Assembly: GCA_027475525.1 (NCBI GenBank) | Contig: JAMWFC010000092.1 | Span: 1 to 64,000 of the forward strand | DNA length: 64,000 bases | Source of the DNA: Macrolepiota albuminosa | Lineage: Eukaryota > Basidiomycota > Agaricomycetes > Agaricales > Agaricaceae | Direction: 5' to 3' | Shown here: piece after piece, positions 11,120-23,057 of the stretch | How the letters are laid out: each line of letters begins with the position of its first letter | Numbering within the stretch: position 1 is the stretch's first letter | Notes under the pieces: model-generated | The model's input: the letters and a program-made list of their open reading frames with translations, nothing else | What the model was told of the DNA's origin: nothing | Database searches by the model: none | Program-made: the position numbers and the translations under genes

Positions 11120-12307
11120 CTCTGCTTCGACTTCCATCATGCCTGTGCACTTGTGTCTTATCCTGGAAAGTTCCAATTCATACAAGAGCGGTGTCAGGTA
11201 CCATCCATACTCCATATTTTCATCAGCACGTTGCCACAGTTCCGTTCCTGCCGCACAGGCCACTCCAGGCCTTAATCTTGTCTCTGGTCTCAATCACAAC
11301 AGCAATCTGATCCAAACGTTGGGCGCTCTCTCGCTTGAAGGACAAAATCTGGTCAACAAAGTCATTGCTCATTCATAGTTGCCTTCAACTTCTAAAAGAT
11401 ACTCTTATGTGGTGAAGGACTTTCTCGCCTTTTGTGACCAGCACAGGATTCCTTGTGATTTAATTATGCCTGTTTTGGAGGACGTTCTTTGCTTATATGT
11501 TGCCTCTATGGCGGGATCCGTTGCAGGTCACATGATTTCAAATTATCAGGTCTACGGTCTTGGCATATCCAGCACAACAAGGCATTCCCTAGCTCTCTTT
11601 GATTGAAACATACAGTGTGGGGCACTGAAAATCTTTGCCCCGAATCCTTGTTTCAAGAGGAAAGACCACCTGTGTTGTTGGACATGTTAAGGAGTATCAA
11701 GTCAGATTTGGACATATCCAAACTTCTAGATGCATGCGTGTGGGTGGTTGCTACAACAGCGTTCTGGGGCCAGATTCGTTTGGGAGAATTCCTGCCTGCT
11801 AGGGAACGTGATTTTGACACCTCATCCATCCCATCCTAGTTCAACTTTGGTGTCCCTAATGACACGGGATCCAGATCTCTGTTCTTGCCTAGAACCAAGA
11901 TTTCAAAGCGGAAAGGGAAAACTGTGGTCATTACTCATCAAGAAAGTGATTGCAACCCCATATCTGCGCTTGCTAACCATTCGGTCATGAACGAAGTTGC
12001 TACTTCACATGCCATCTGTTGCTATCTCAATCTGAAAGGAGTTCATGTTGGTCTGACATCCAGAAAACTGATTCTCATGATCAATCCAATATTAAAGCGA
12101 CATGGATTTCCCACCATCAGTGGACACTGTTTTAGAATTGGTGGAACCACTGCTCTATTATTGAAAGGAGTGCCACCAGATGTTGTCAAAGCCTTGGAGC
12201 GGTGGACGTCTAATGCCTTTTTGAGATATTGGCAAAATTTGGAGCTCATTGCTCCTATTTATGTTGAGCTACTTCATCTGGTTATGTCCTTTTTGGACAG
12301 GCAATAG
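11120..12307 (+). pseudogene. Tyrosine recombinase of the DIRS-like element
   Basis: The catalytic tetrad of a tyrosine recombinase can be read across frames. Arginine I is in GQIRLGEF (about 11768-11792), the H-x-x-R box in GHCFRIGG (about 12121-12144), the ERW box at about 12197-12206 and the nucleophile in RYWQ (about 12222-12235). An N-terminal core-binding-like part (YVVKDFLAFC..., about 11403-11605) precedes it. Stops at about 11376 and 11604 and a frameshift near 11835 break it. Together with the upstream RT this gives the YR-retroelement order. The element probably cannot integrate by itself. Confidence 0.8.
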
Positions 12308-12330
12308 TCTTCAGTGGGGGTTTCAGGGAC

Positions 12331-12780
12331 GTTCATCTGCCTCGTCCTGAGATGCCTCTGTCTCTCTGGGTGGGGTCAGACTTCATTCTGACTTGTGGAT
12401 GACACCTAGTCCTTTGTTCTCCTATACATATGGAATTCCTTAGGTAACGGGTATGTAGACCCCTACTTGAATAGACTTCTGTATGTATGTAGAAGGACTT
12501 ACGCCCATAACACGGACACCATACGTTGGATGAATAGACCTTGAGATAGACTCCTTTCCAACAAATGATTATATCACTTTGTTGATTTGTCATGCCCTGG
12601 AATGGACACAAAAGTGCAGCAAGGTGTCTGGAGCCAATGCTGAGCCTGCTATTGATGCATCTAGCCTGTATAGGGTCCTATCAATGTCTCTACTATATTT
12701 CCATTATCACATGCCCAAATATTAGTTTTGCTATGCAATAGCTGTCCCAATACCTTAACAACTATAATAGGTTCTACTTG
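12331..12780. other. Right flank of the DIRS-like element
   Basis: No gene is seen. The right terminus of the DIRS-like element should be here, but no sequence matching its left flank was recognised. Confidence 0.4.
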
Positions 12781-12784
12781 AATG

Positions 12785-13745
12785 AGGGAATTTAGCTAGT
12801 GAGGTATTTAAAAAGGACAAAAAACATGAAACTATGGCTAGAATATAACAAAGTTATAGATTAAGTGAGAGCTTAGAGTTTACACTACACAGAATCAGAC
12901 TAGTCCAGTCTATTGACAATGTAGTATAAATACAAAATAAGCTGCTTAATAAGCAGCACATAGCTAACTATTTATAATTATATATATAATATTACATTAT
13001 AATAAATATAATATAATATTCAACTACTATGCTAAGTAAAAGCTATGTGGCCAATGTCAGGGGACTCCTCATTTCTTTCTTTCTTCACTCCTTATCTCTT
13101 TACTCTCCCTTCATTCATTCTCTTATTTCTTCTGACATTATTTCATTTTACTGTTTCTATTTTTTCAACACTATCTGTACTCTCCCTTCATTCATTCTCT
13201 TATTTCTTCTGACATTATTTCATTTTACTGTTTCTATTTTTTCAACACTATCTGTTAATACTATTCTCAGCCCTTGAGGTGCTCTGGTTCTTTAGCTACC
13301 ATTCAGACAAGTGTGGGCCCCTCAGCACCGCTTCCAGACCGCTTACATAAGCCAGAGTTTGCCAGAGTTTGCCTCTTATTTGTGCAATTGTTTGTATAGG
13401 CAATTTTTGAGTTTTTAAGGTTTTGTTGTACTGTACAGTTGTTTCCCATGCTTCAGAGGCCCCAGAAGTTTGTATAGGCAATTTTTGAGTTTTTAAGGTT
13501 TTGTTGTACTATACAGTTGTTTTCCATGCTTCAGACCCAGAAGCATCCAATCTGGCATAGGAAATCTCTAGACTTGTTCTCTTTGGATCTCCCTCTGCCA
13601 GGTGAGTAGCTATCATGATATTGTCAGTATATATTCTAATACACTTTGGATCTTCCTCTGCCAGCTGTGTGACTGAGCCACAGCCTCTAGAGGTTGCCCT
13701 TACAGCCAATGCCACATAGTGGACTATGCTATACACCTCCCAATC
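12785..13745. repeat. LTR-like repeat R1, long copy
   Basis: The AT-rich left part (about 12840-13060) matches 55150-55372 in the same orientation, sharing GTAGTATAAA-ACAAAATAAGC and CTAAGTAAAAGCTATGTGGCC. The right part (about 13270-13740) matches 30640-31010 directly and 55550-55850 in reverse, with ACATAAGCCAGAGTTTGCC and CAGCTGTGTGACTGAGCCA. It ends near GTGGACTATGCTATAC, close to GTGGACTACGCTACAC at 55384-55399. This recurrence at four sites with different neighbours fits an LTR of a Gypsy family. TG/CA termini and target duplications were not secured. A 79-bp diverged repeat lies at 13391-13545. Confidence 0.6.
13101..13254. repeat. 77-bp exact tandem duplication no. 4
   Basis: Bases 13101-13177 equal 13178-13254. 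A pyrimidine-rich stretch inside repeat R1. Confidence 0.9.
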
Positions 13746-13749
13746 AGAC

Positions 13750-16560
13750 CAAACTATGGTCTCAAAGCACCATGATAGTTGGGCTGTCAGTAATTTAGAG
13801 ACAGGGGCGATTGGAGAGTCCCCAGGCTCCCAGAATAGATTGGCAGTCATGTCATCCATGTCGTAGTCAAGGAGATGATCCTCGGATGCATACTTGTGAG
13901 AGGTGCCCAATGGCCCTGCCAGAGGCAGAGAGTCATCATAGTCCTACAGTGGGGACAGTGCAAGGTTGGGGTCGACAGTCAGCCCCAGAGTAGGTAGTTG
14001 AAGATCAGGAAAATCTCCATTGTTGGATGGGTATTGGTGCATCCATATTTCTCAAGCATGAATGTCCTGCCCAATAAGAAGATACATTCCCCAGTTGAAT
14101 GCCTTGTCAAAAGCATGACGACTCTTCTGCTGCTGAAGCATCAGGCATTGGCAATTGCCAATGGTGGCCTTGCGCCACCTATTCCACTGAGCAAGGAACT
14201 GAGGAGTCCCATAATGATCAAGGAATTCCAGCCTCTCATTGTTGATGGTGGCTGCCTCATTGTATAGCCAGTTGTTGGCAAAGAAGATATGAGGCAAGTA
14301 GGTCACCCAGCTGACCAGAATTTGGTTGTGAATAAGGATGCATAACCATGTCTGAAGTGGTGAAGATGGAAGCCGGTGTCTCCAGGATATCCACAGCCCA
14401 GGCCTCAAAAGTCAGGTCCTTGGAGTGGAGGGGCACAAATTATTGCCCTGTAGCCACCTCATATTTGGCAATGGCCTCTTTATAGAGGCCCAGCCATGCA
14501 AACACATACACCAGGTACTTATGCACCATGGTCTTGGAAGGGCGGCTGGTGCTGATAGCATGTACAAGTGCAAACCCAAAGAGGCTGCACTAATGAATGC
14601 ACATGGCACGGTCTATGGCCAGACTAGTCCACACGTTGGGCATTCCAGGATGCCCATAAAGAAGAGCATACAAGCCCAGGTAGTCCAAAGTGAAGGGTTG
14701 CTTTGGGTCAGGGGGAGTCAGGCTGACAAAGGCTAGCCTCCCACTTTCCTTGCAGCGATAGATCTGCAAAGGAGCAATCATATGCAGGACTTGCTCCCAC
14801 TTCTCAGAACTCGCAAAAGGTACTGCAATAGTCCTGTACAGGATCTCTCTAAGTGATTGATAGACATTGTTCTGTCTCAGGTAGTAGGGTGGCAGTTAAG
14901 AGTCATCCATTTAAACTTGTTGAGCAAGAGATAGCAAAACTGACACTGACAAATTGGCGCAAACTGGTTGTTAACTAGTGCATGGAGCCTGCAAAGCTCT
15001 TGAGGGCTGCAGGGGAACCCACAAGATGCAACTTGGTACATCTTACTGTTGTGGGGCATCTGCACAGCATTGCCCTCTTTGTTGGCCTTGAAGGCCCTGG
15101 GTGCACAGGCTTCTTGCCCAACAAAAATAGTGTTTGTCACTGGCAACCAGTAGAATTGGGGAGACAACCCCACGCTGAAGAATAAGTTCTGGTGCCCAAT
15201 AGTGTGATCTTGATAGATCACAACACCAAGCACATCAGGGATGTGCCCAGTCTATTCTTTGAGGAGGGCAGCTCCTTATTTGGTGCTATCTTGCACCTCA
15301 ATGGTCCATCTTGGCCCATCAATTACTGTTGCACTGCTTGTGCACCATACATTGTGCTGTAGTCTTGTACAGCACAGGAGATTCTATTTGAGCCTCTTCA
15401 GGCTCCTCATACCAGTCTTCATTGGAGGGTGGAGATGGCAGCCTCTCCAAGACAGAACTCTCTGAATGTAGGTCCATCATCTACACACACCAAGGGTATC
15501 AGGCTGGGGGCCCTCTACCAATACTGTGGATAAAAAGAAGATGTTAGCTCCTGGGGCCTCTTTGGGGGCATCCTTGGGGAAGTGCATGTTGACATAGGTA
15601 TGCCCTTCTGGGTGCTTACCCTAATGGTCCTTTCAGGGTTGTGAGGCCTTAGCCTCAGTGGGGCATGCACTAATGCCCCAGGAACTCTGCTCCCCAGAAT
15701 GTGTGGTCCATACCACGGATAATGGTCACAAAGATGTGACCTCAGATGCACCACTAGTGAGGCACTGAATCAGCTAGGGGGTGGCTGGGACAGGGACATC
15801 ATCATAGGAGAGGATGTCCTGTCCTAGGCTGGCCTCCCAGCTGGAAATGGAAACACTTGACTGAGTCAAGCAGGAGGGCATGTCCTCCGCTCTTTGCCAA
15901 TGTGCCCTCTTGCTAGAGTCAGTATCCTGACTTGAGGGTGTAGTCTGCCACTTATAAGTGGCCAAAAGGGCAAGGAGATTAGTTTTGCGCTGAGTGTGCA
16001 TATGATCCATGTTGTCCATCATCTGACTGATGAGGACAATGGCCTCTGAATTGCAGAGGAATGACAAGTCTGTGAGTATATTGTACCCATTGTCTCCCAG
16101 GTGTTGGAGGAGGAAAGCCAGGACAAAGTCCTGGTTGTGACTGGGCTTGACAGCCCATACTTTTCTTTTGTTGCTTTGAAGACATGACTCTTCTTCCAAG
16201 CTGGGCTCAGGTTGGTGCAGCATCTCCAGCCACTGTAATAAGGAGAGCCTGGCCAGGCTCTCCATCAGTGCTTTGGCCAGAGACTTGCTGCTTGGTTCTG
16301 TATTAAGAGCTTCTGTACTCTTACCAGCTGTCTTTGCTAGCATGAGAGATGATCTACATACCTCTGGACTGTCGGCAGACATTGTGGCTGACTGGGAGGT
16401 TGATTTTCCTCCCTTGGTGGGTGCCTCATATGAGGCACCATACTGGGGCATTGTGCCCCAAGCTCCCATCCAAGCCAGAAAGTACAGCATTATTGCTGGT
16501 ACGCCCTCTTTTTCACTTGTACTTGATGGGCAACTAATGCTTTGTCAGAAGTCACCACTG
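13750..16560 (-). pseudogene. Unrecognised decayed minus-strand ORF series
   Basis: Long minus-strand open stretches follow each other in several frames: 16490-15774 (238 residues, no stop), 15754-15515, 15233-14877, 14781-14590, 14609-14412, 14408-14052 and 13910-13509. They point to one large former gene of more than 2.5 kb read right to left, broken by stops and frameshifts. Its 3' side abuts the LTR-like repeat R1, which suggests mobile-element origin. I could not find RT, integrase, transposase, helicase or recombinase motifs in any frame, so no function is assigned. The first block is rich in Ser, Leu and Met; a cysteine pair C-x-C-x-F-C occurs near 14935-14960. Confidence 0.4.
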
Positions 16561-16569
16561 CGGTTTTCT

Positions 16570-17390
16570 TGACGTGCGGCATAGCCATCTTTGTCTTGTC
16601 TCTGGCTGCTATTCTATCCATGGCCAAGCGGTTTATTACCATGTATCTCTGCGTACTTCTAGAACAGTTGTCAACTGGTGAGTGCTGAAGTATCCTTGCA
16701 TCCTTACAGCTCATTTCATAACAATAGACCCCTTCATCGCCATAACAATCCTCATCACCTTCCTTGCAATGTGGTATATTTACTATACGATGAACAAAGT
16801 AAAACCTGCCATCATCTATGTCAGGCGCAAAGCCAGGTTTGTTCCCTCTCTGCCCATTCTAAACCTTGACTTCTAAACGTAAATTTTAAAAATCTGGAAT
16901 TTACATTTTGAATTTCAACTACAAAGCCACACATCAGATCTAAAAAACTGACTATAAACATCTGCCTCAAACATCAAACAGACAAGCAAAACTAGCGCAC
17001 GTAACATCACCCACCTCAACATCTTCGTCATCTGCCTCCAGCTCAGCAGACGACATCCCACCTAGGACATGGACTTGGCGCTGGCCGGCGCGCTGATGCA
17101 GCATGTGGGGATGGGCAGGGAGGCCGGGCTTGGAGGTGGTATGGAGGTGGGAGCGGGTACCAGTATGGGGGCCCGGGGGTGCAAGTGGGGATGCAAGTGG
17201 ATATGGAGGCAGGTACAGGTTGACGTATCATGATCGTAATCATGCTCATCAACTAGGCGGGGTGAGCGTGGAGACGTTGGGGTCATCATCATCTGATATG
17301 CTTGTGCATGTGTGTGTGTCAGAGCATGAGCCAGCTGCTGGTCTGCGTAGGTCTCGGTCCTCAAAAACAAAAGTAGATGACTGATACTGA
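16570..17390 (+). pseudogene. Possible host gene fragment with membrane segments
   Basis: Just right of the decayed ORF series, plus-strand hydrophobic segments appear: one at about 16575-16665 (GIAIFVLSLAAILSM) and one at about 16715-16800 (FIAITILITFLAMWYIYY) followed by basic residues and a stop at 16874. A GTGAGT...TTACAG pair (16678-16709) could join them in frame but would be an unusually short 32-bp intron. A separate acidic/serine-rich open tail at 17262-17384 ends with RRSRSSKTKVDD. I do not recognise the family. The left end looks cut by the neighbouring element. Confidence 0.3.
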
Positions 17391-18300
17391 GTATTGCTTT
17401 TGCTTTTGAGTTTCCCATGTATAACTAGCAATAAATGATAGGTAGGGTACCAGGTACAATGAGTTCTGCTGCTGTTAAAGTTGGATGTTGATGTAAAAAT
17501 ATTGAATCCTCACTCAGTCGACCGATAAGTTTTACAATCGGCAGACTGTAAAACATGAGCAAAAATAAATTTAGACTGTAGTCTGTCCATGAGAAGTAGT
17601 ATTTAGGCCTCAGCGCTAAGGGCTCAGTCAGCCAGTGTGGGGGCAGAATGTGGTACTTTGGGCGGTACCAGTGTCTGTGGTCTGTCAGTGTACATATGAA
17701 CACCTTGTGAGCCTAAAGTTGACAGGAAGGCAGGTGATCGTAGTAGTTACACACAACCTGATCATAATGGTGAACAAAGAAAAATGGGTATCTCACAAGC
17801 ATAAGTCCACAAGATAATGGAACATATTTTATGGCTAAAATGATGGTAACATGCTCCTGTTGCTGCTTGGATTGAACCACAATGTACTTTCACAAGGTTG
17901 TTTGTCCGTTTAATCAATGCCAATGGACAGACAATACAAGGTCCAGAGAGCCATTTTTATTATGACATATGGTCGATGGACAAAGCCATCATGGTTCGAG
18001 GGTGTCATTGTCGTAGGGCTAAGGAAATAAAAGCTGACCGTGGAGAATGCGAGGATGGCCACAAGAGGCGGGAGAGCTGACTGAGGACAAATAAACGCTG
18101 ACCGTCGAAGAAGAACGTGACAAAACACGACTTATTTATTTGGTTACCTACGCGGCAATACTAACTTGTGATTACATAATTTCAAATGCTCACCGAAACT
18201 CAACCTTTGACAGTCATGACAACGCCCATCAGTTTCCTCGTTGTTTTCCGTCAGTTCTCAAGCCAATGATCGCAAATTGGATATGTGATGCCATAAGGCT
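17391..18300. other. Spacer upstream of copy B
   Basis: No gene is supported. The last 120 bp before copy B (about 18180-18300) contain short blocks shared with the 5' flanks of copies C and D, such as GCCATAAGGCTGTGAA. Confidence 0.4.
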
Positions 18301-18370
18301 GTGAATGCGAAACATTCTGCTGTTGCACTTTCACCACCACCTTGACAAGCCCTCTCCGTCCACGCTTACC

Positions 18371-21255
18371 ATGACTGACTCATGTTTTCCTGCCAATCCG
18401 GACATATCTGGCATCGGTGTGAGGACTGCCATGTATGCACAGAACCTACTCAGTTTTGCTCCTGCATTTTCAGCTCTCAGAGATGGAAAGGTATCACACA
18501 CCAAGCTCAAGAGCTTGGAGACACAATCTATGATGATTCTCATCACTGCCTTCGCCATTCTTGTCTCGACCATCATACAAGCTCTCACGCCAGGTAGCAT
18601 CACCAATTTTCATGGAACGATCATCCTCAATCTCAGCTGGATGAATAACACAAATCTGTTTATTTACTTGCTGCTCTATGTCCAGCATAGGGTCAATCTC
18701 TCCGAGGAGGAGTTATGTGAAGAAATTGAGGAGATGGTGGGTGCTGACAGACAGAGAGTCTCCAAGAAGTTACGTGAAGACATTGAGGATAGAGTTGGTG
18801 CTGATATCTGGAGAGTCAGTTCAATCCTCAGGCGCTGGTGGAGATATGAGATACACAAGATTTGTTTGAACCATGTGGTGATTGTGGGCTCAGTCCACTT
18901 GTCGCTCATGTCTGCAGTTGGTTTCTAGCTTTGGATTGACCCAGTCGGCTTTGGGCCCTCTAAGCCATGCTCCCTTGATGCACCAATTCTCATCTTGGGG
19001 ATACCAGTTCTATTGGGTTCTGTAGGACCCAAAATCTGGTACATTATGATCTATGGCATCCTCTTGATCCCGGAATCTCATTATTCCTGGGATTTTTTTC
19101 GAAACAATACTGTTGACTTTCCACAAATTTGGTAAAACATGGTGGCCTGGGCATCATTGGAAACATCTGATCACCATGACATTAGCTCTTGTGACTTTGC
19201 TCATAATCGATATTGTCTTGCTTGTTGATAATCAAGTGACAATCAAGGTCAATACAGTCCAGGGGAACCTTGGTCCAGGTGGAACAAAATGGACATTTGG
19301 TCAGACTCTTGCCCTTCTCTTACTCCTTGTTCCACTTTGTGATCTTGGAGAATCACTGTTAGAGCGTCATGCTGGGACACTTGGAAAGAAACTCTACAAT
19401 GCATCAAGAAATGGAAAAATAGAAATTGTTCAGTATGTACTTGGTCTTGGAGCAAAGACAGATGCAGTGGGTATGTACATATCAATCATTTGATACAATG
19501 CAGATGCTTATGTTGTTTTAGATCCATCAATTCAAATTGCATCAGTAAAAGGCCATCTAAACATTGTTGAGATTCTACTCAAGTATAATGCAGATTCAAA
19601 TACAAAAAGTAGGAAAGTAATGCTTAGTAAATTGTACACATTGCTTATATTCTGAATGCAGAAAAGGACCAGGATAAGTCTACTGCACTCTATTTAGCAG
19701 CAAAACATGGGCATGTAGACGTTGTCAAGCTCCTAATTAAATACAATGCAAATGTTAATGCCAGTAAGGTTTTCACTTAATGTACTAACACACCTGCTGA
19801 TATTATCAACTTAGATATATGCTACCAGAAGGCACTTAACTATGCAGCAGAAAATGGGCATATTGGTGTTGTAAAGCTGTTGATTAAGCACAATGCAAAG
19901 TAAATGGAAAGAGTAAAAGTCAAATCTGATTAATTTTACATACAGCTGACACTGAGTTTATTTAGATGACAGCAAGTGGTCTGCACTTCACTGTGCAGCA
20001 GAAAATGGGCATCTGGATATTGTGAATCTTTTAATTGAATACAATGCAGATATAAATGCAAAAGGTAAGAGATAAATCTGATAAATATTACATACCACTA
20101 ATATTGAGTTAAATCAGATGTCAGACAGCAGTCTGTACTTTATGTAGCTGCAAGAAATGAGTATCTAAACATTGTAAATCTTTTAATTGAATACAATGCA
20201 GATGTAAATGCAAAAGGTAAAAGTCAAATCTGATAAATTCAAGTACAGCTAACATTGAGTTAAATCAGATTACAATCAGTTCTCTGCACTTCATATGGCA
20301 GCAGCAAATGGGCATCTGAACATTGTAAAGCTACTAGTCAAGAACAATGCAGATGTAAATGCAAAAAGTAAGAGTTAAGTCTGATAGACTCATATGCAGT
20401 GAATATTAAATAAGTTCAGATAGAAAACAGTGGTCTATACTTCATATAGCAGTAAGAAACAGACAGCTGAATATTGTAGAATTTTTGATTGAGAACAATG
20501 CAGATGTAAATGCACAGAGTAAGAGTTATGCTTGATATAATATTTATGAAGCTGATTCAAGCATTAAGCTGAGTATCAGGAGACTGCCATTCACTGGGCA
20601 GTTAGAGAAAGGGACTTGAAAATAGTTAATTTACTAATTGATCATAATGCAGCTCTGGATATAAAAGGTAATTTTTATAATATTTGATTAATTGCACATT
20701 CTGCTGAAATTGCTAGTGTAGATTGTAATAAATGTACTGCAGTTCACTGGGCAGTGCAAAGAGGATATCTAGAAGTTGTAAGGTTATTAATTGAACATGG
20801 TGCAAATATAGCTTTGAATGGTGAGTGATAATGAAAAAAATGAGCAGAAAGCTGATATATAAGCTTAGATTGTCATAAAGAGACTGTGCTTCACATTGCA
20901 GTATACTACAAACATTTGGACATTGTTAAGCTATTAATTGAGCACAATGCAGATATAAATGCACGAAGTAAGTGTTCTTACAAATAATATAGATATGAGA
21001 AGTTTATTGGCTTGCCTAGATTATCATGGCTCCACTCCTCTTCATGCAGCAGCAAATATAGCACATTTAGAGATTATTATGTTGTTGATTGAACACAATA
21101 CAGATGTGAATGCAAAAAGTAAGAGCTATCTTATTAGACATATAAAAGCTAACATTGTAAGCTTAGATAAGTTTCAGGAAACTGCACTTCACATTGCAAG
21201 AAAAACAGGACATAAAGACATTATCAAGTTGTTAATTAAGCATACTACAGAGTAA
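18371..21255 (+). pseudogene. Membrane-ankyrin family protein, copy B
   Basis: Starts at ATGACTGAC (18371), aligned with copies A, C and D. Relative to copy A it has an internal duplication of about 20 residues in the linker after the second hydrophobic segment (about 18710-18815). It then has a TGG to TAG change at about 18927 and a net 5-bp loss near 19070 that shifts frame, so the membrane domain is broken. The exon 1 donor at 19471 and about twelve ankyrin exons follow, including 19504-19608, 19662-19763 and units ending near 20064, 20217, 20368, 20519 and 20967. The last repeat ends with a TAA at 21253-21255. Most ankyrin exons are open, though the exon ending about 19911 has lost bases. 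The 5' membrane part has therefore decayed faster than the array. Confidence 0.8.
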
Positions 21256-22170
21256 ATTAATTATTATATGCAATATTTTTGTACTAATTTCCTCAAACAA
21301 GTAGCTGTCATTATTGACTCACAGATTCTAAGAGTTTTACAATATCGTGAAGCTTGAGTTCAAATATTTAGAAGCAGATTGATAATGGATCACAGATTTT
21401 TATACATGCAGAAAACAGAAAGTTTTGAAGAAATGCTAAATATATAATAAAAGTTTCAGAAAAATTTTCTAAACTATTGTACATGTGCATATTTAGAATT
21501 CATAGATATAGTAGTAGGTATTTTATAAGGTTTTTTAGACTTTGATATACTACAAAACAGTCTTCAGGTGGCTAACTTATAGCAACTTGATTACATCTCT
21601 TTTCTACTAAGCAGTCGAAGTGTAGGTGGAGGCAGTAAAAGGTAATTGAAGCTCTTAACACTGCTGAGTGAGAGAAGTCATATCTAAAAAAGCTAGAGTT
21701 AGCAAAGTTATGAAGCAAAACCTCTTAGTGAACTATATATTTGATTACATAGTTAAAGTATAGATTTTCAATTGTTTTACAAGGTTATATTTCAAGCAGT
21801 AGTGCATGTGTCTCTAATTTAGTATACATACTCTCTATACTATTATCTACAGATCTGCATGGTACTACATTACTTGGTATTGTTACTCTCCTTCATCATT
21901 TATACTTTGTCACCAGTATTGACACAGCCCACATTGAGATGCCAGTGTATGGTATCACAAAGATATGTATCATATATTATAGAAGAGCTCACTTTGTACT
22001 ATATGATACATGTTCAGCAGAGTCTGCTACAATCTCTATATAATGCGACGATGCCTGGGAAATGATGTGCTTAGTCAGTTTTGACAGTTTCTGACTAAGG
22101 CTGACAAATACTTCCTTTTTTGTCTCTTTTTTTTGGTCAGTTGGAAAAAGAAACAGTATATTAGTTATTA
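21256..22170. other. Spacer between copy B and the Helitron
   Basis: AT-rich with no supported gene. A plus ORF at 21859-22065 has no recognisable motif. Confidence 0.4.
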
Positions 22171-22177
22171 TTTAAGT

Positions 22178-22331
22178 AATAAAAAATGTGTATATTAAAT
22201 ATTTCATTGTATGCTATCTCTCGGACACATGTGGAAGGTGTCCGGAGTCTGTGGAATAAAAAATGTGTATATTAAATATTTCATTGTATGCTATCTCTCG
22301 GACACATGTGGAAGGTGTCTGGAGTCTGTAG
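22178..22331. repeat. 77-bp tandem duplication no. 5 (two mismatches)
   Basis: Bases 22178-22254 match 22255-22331 at 75 of 77 positions. It holds the candidate left end of the Helitron. Confidence 0.85.
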
Positions 22332-22419
22332 ATGTGGCCGAGGCCCAAATGCGATTTAGTGGACACCAGTTTTCACGCCTCGTGTGTTCTTTACCCAAAC
22401 AGCACCAATTTTTCCACGG

Positions 22420-22770
22420 TTTCAACGTTGTAGTGAGTAAACTACACTACAAAGTAAGTGTTGATTAATTGATTGATGTACAAATATTAATAACCATTCT
22501 TCTAGCAAAACTTCGAAACTCGATTACAAAGTAAGTATTGATTGATTGATTGATTGATATTAATAAATGATCAATTTAGCTACAACTTTGAAACTTGATT
22601 ACAAAGTAAGTATTGACTGATTGATTGATTGATGACCATTAACAAACATTCTTATAGCGAAATTTTCAAACTCAACTACAAAGTAAGTAATGATTGATTG
22701 ATTGATTGATGATTCTTAACAAACATTCAATAGCTCGACAACTTTCAGCTATTGATTGATCATTGTAAGT
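22420..22770 (+). repeat. Tandem array of splice-site-bearing units in Helitron leader
   Basis: Four units of about 80-90 bp. Each has the order TAG acceptor, a block like CAAAACTTCGAAACTCGATT, ACAAAGTAAGT (a consensus GTAAGT donor) and a run of TTGA repeats. Donors fall at about 22451, 22530, 22603 and 22682. Two further larger repeats with AATTCAGCTTATAG and GTAAGTG follow at 22768-22980. The layout looks like reiterated mini-exon plus intron in the 5' leader. Confidence 0.65.
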
Positions 22771-23057
22771 GATTTTTGATGTATTTGGGCTTAGAAAATG
22801 CTTAAAAAATTCGAAAAAATCACAGAAAAATCAGGAAAAATTCAATTCAGCTTATAGTGAAAGTTTGGGCTATTGTAGTAAGTGACATTTATTGTTTTTG
22901 GGCTTTATAAATGCTTAAAAAAATTAAATAAAATCAAGAAAAATTCAATTCAGCTTATAGTAACACTTGGACAACTTTGGGCTATTGATATACTCATCAT
23001 GTAAGTGTCTTTCAATGGTTTTAAGCTATGAAAATGCCTAAAATATTATTCTTTCAG

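Larger units (their letters stand above)
5960..12330 (+). mobile_element. DIRS-like tyrosine-recombinase retrotransposon, interrupted and decayed
   Basis: In order on the plus strand it carries a Gag with CCCH and zinc-knuckle motifs, a reverse transcriptase with RNase H, and a tyrosine recombinase. That set defines YR retroelements (DIRS order), which integrate with a recombinase instead of a DDE integrase. The Gag region is split by a solo LTR (6132-7077) and carries a frame break at a C-run near 8527-8536. The RNase H and recombinase parts contain stops. Termini are not resolved: I could not find matching inverted or split repeats, so the ends given are approximate. DIRS-type, as opposed to Ngaro- or PAT-type, is inferred only from domain order. 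Confidence 0.8.

Noticed and set aside
13391..13545. Tandem repeat near TTTGTATAGGCAATTTTTGAG
   Set aside because: The offset is 78 and the copies differ at several bases; it is a real diverged repeat inside R1 and was not added to the 77-bp list.
17043..17384. Opposing ORFs with Pro/Ser and Trp/Gly runs
   Set aside because: Low-complexity composition gives open frames on both strands; only the last 40 codons on the plus strand look protein-like, and they are mentioned with low confidence.
22420..22770. CRISPR-like regular repeat array
   Set aside because: Repeats contain eukaryotic splice sites and TTGA runs, spacers are not unique, and the sequence is eukaryotic.
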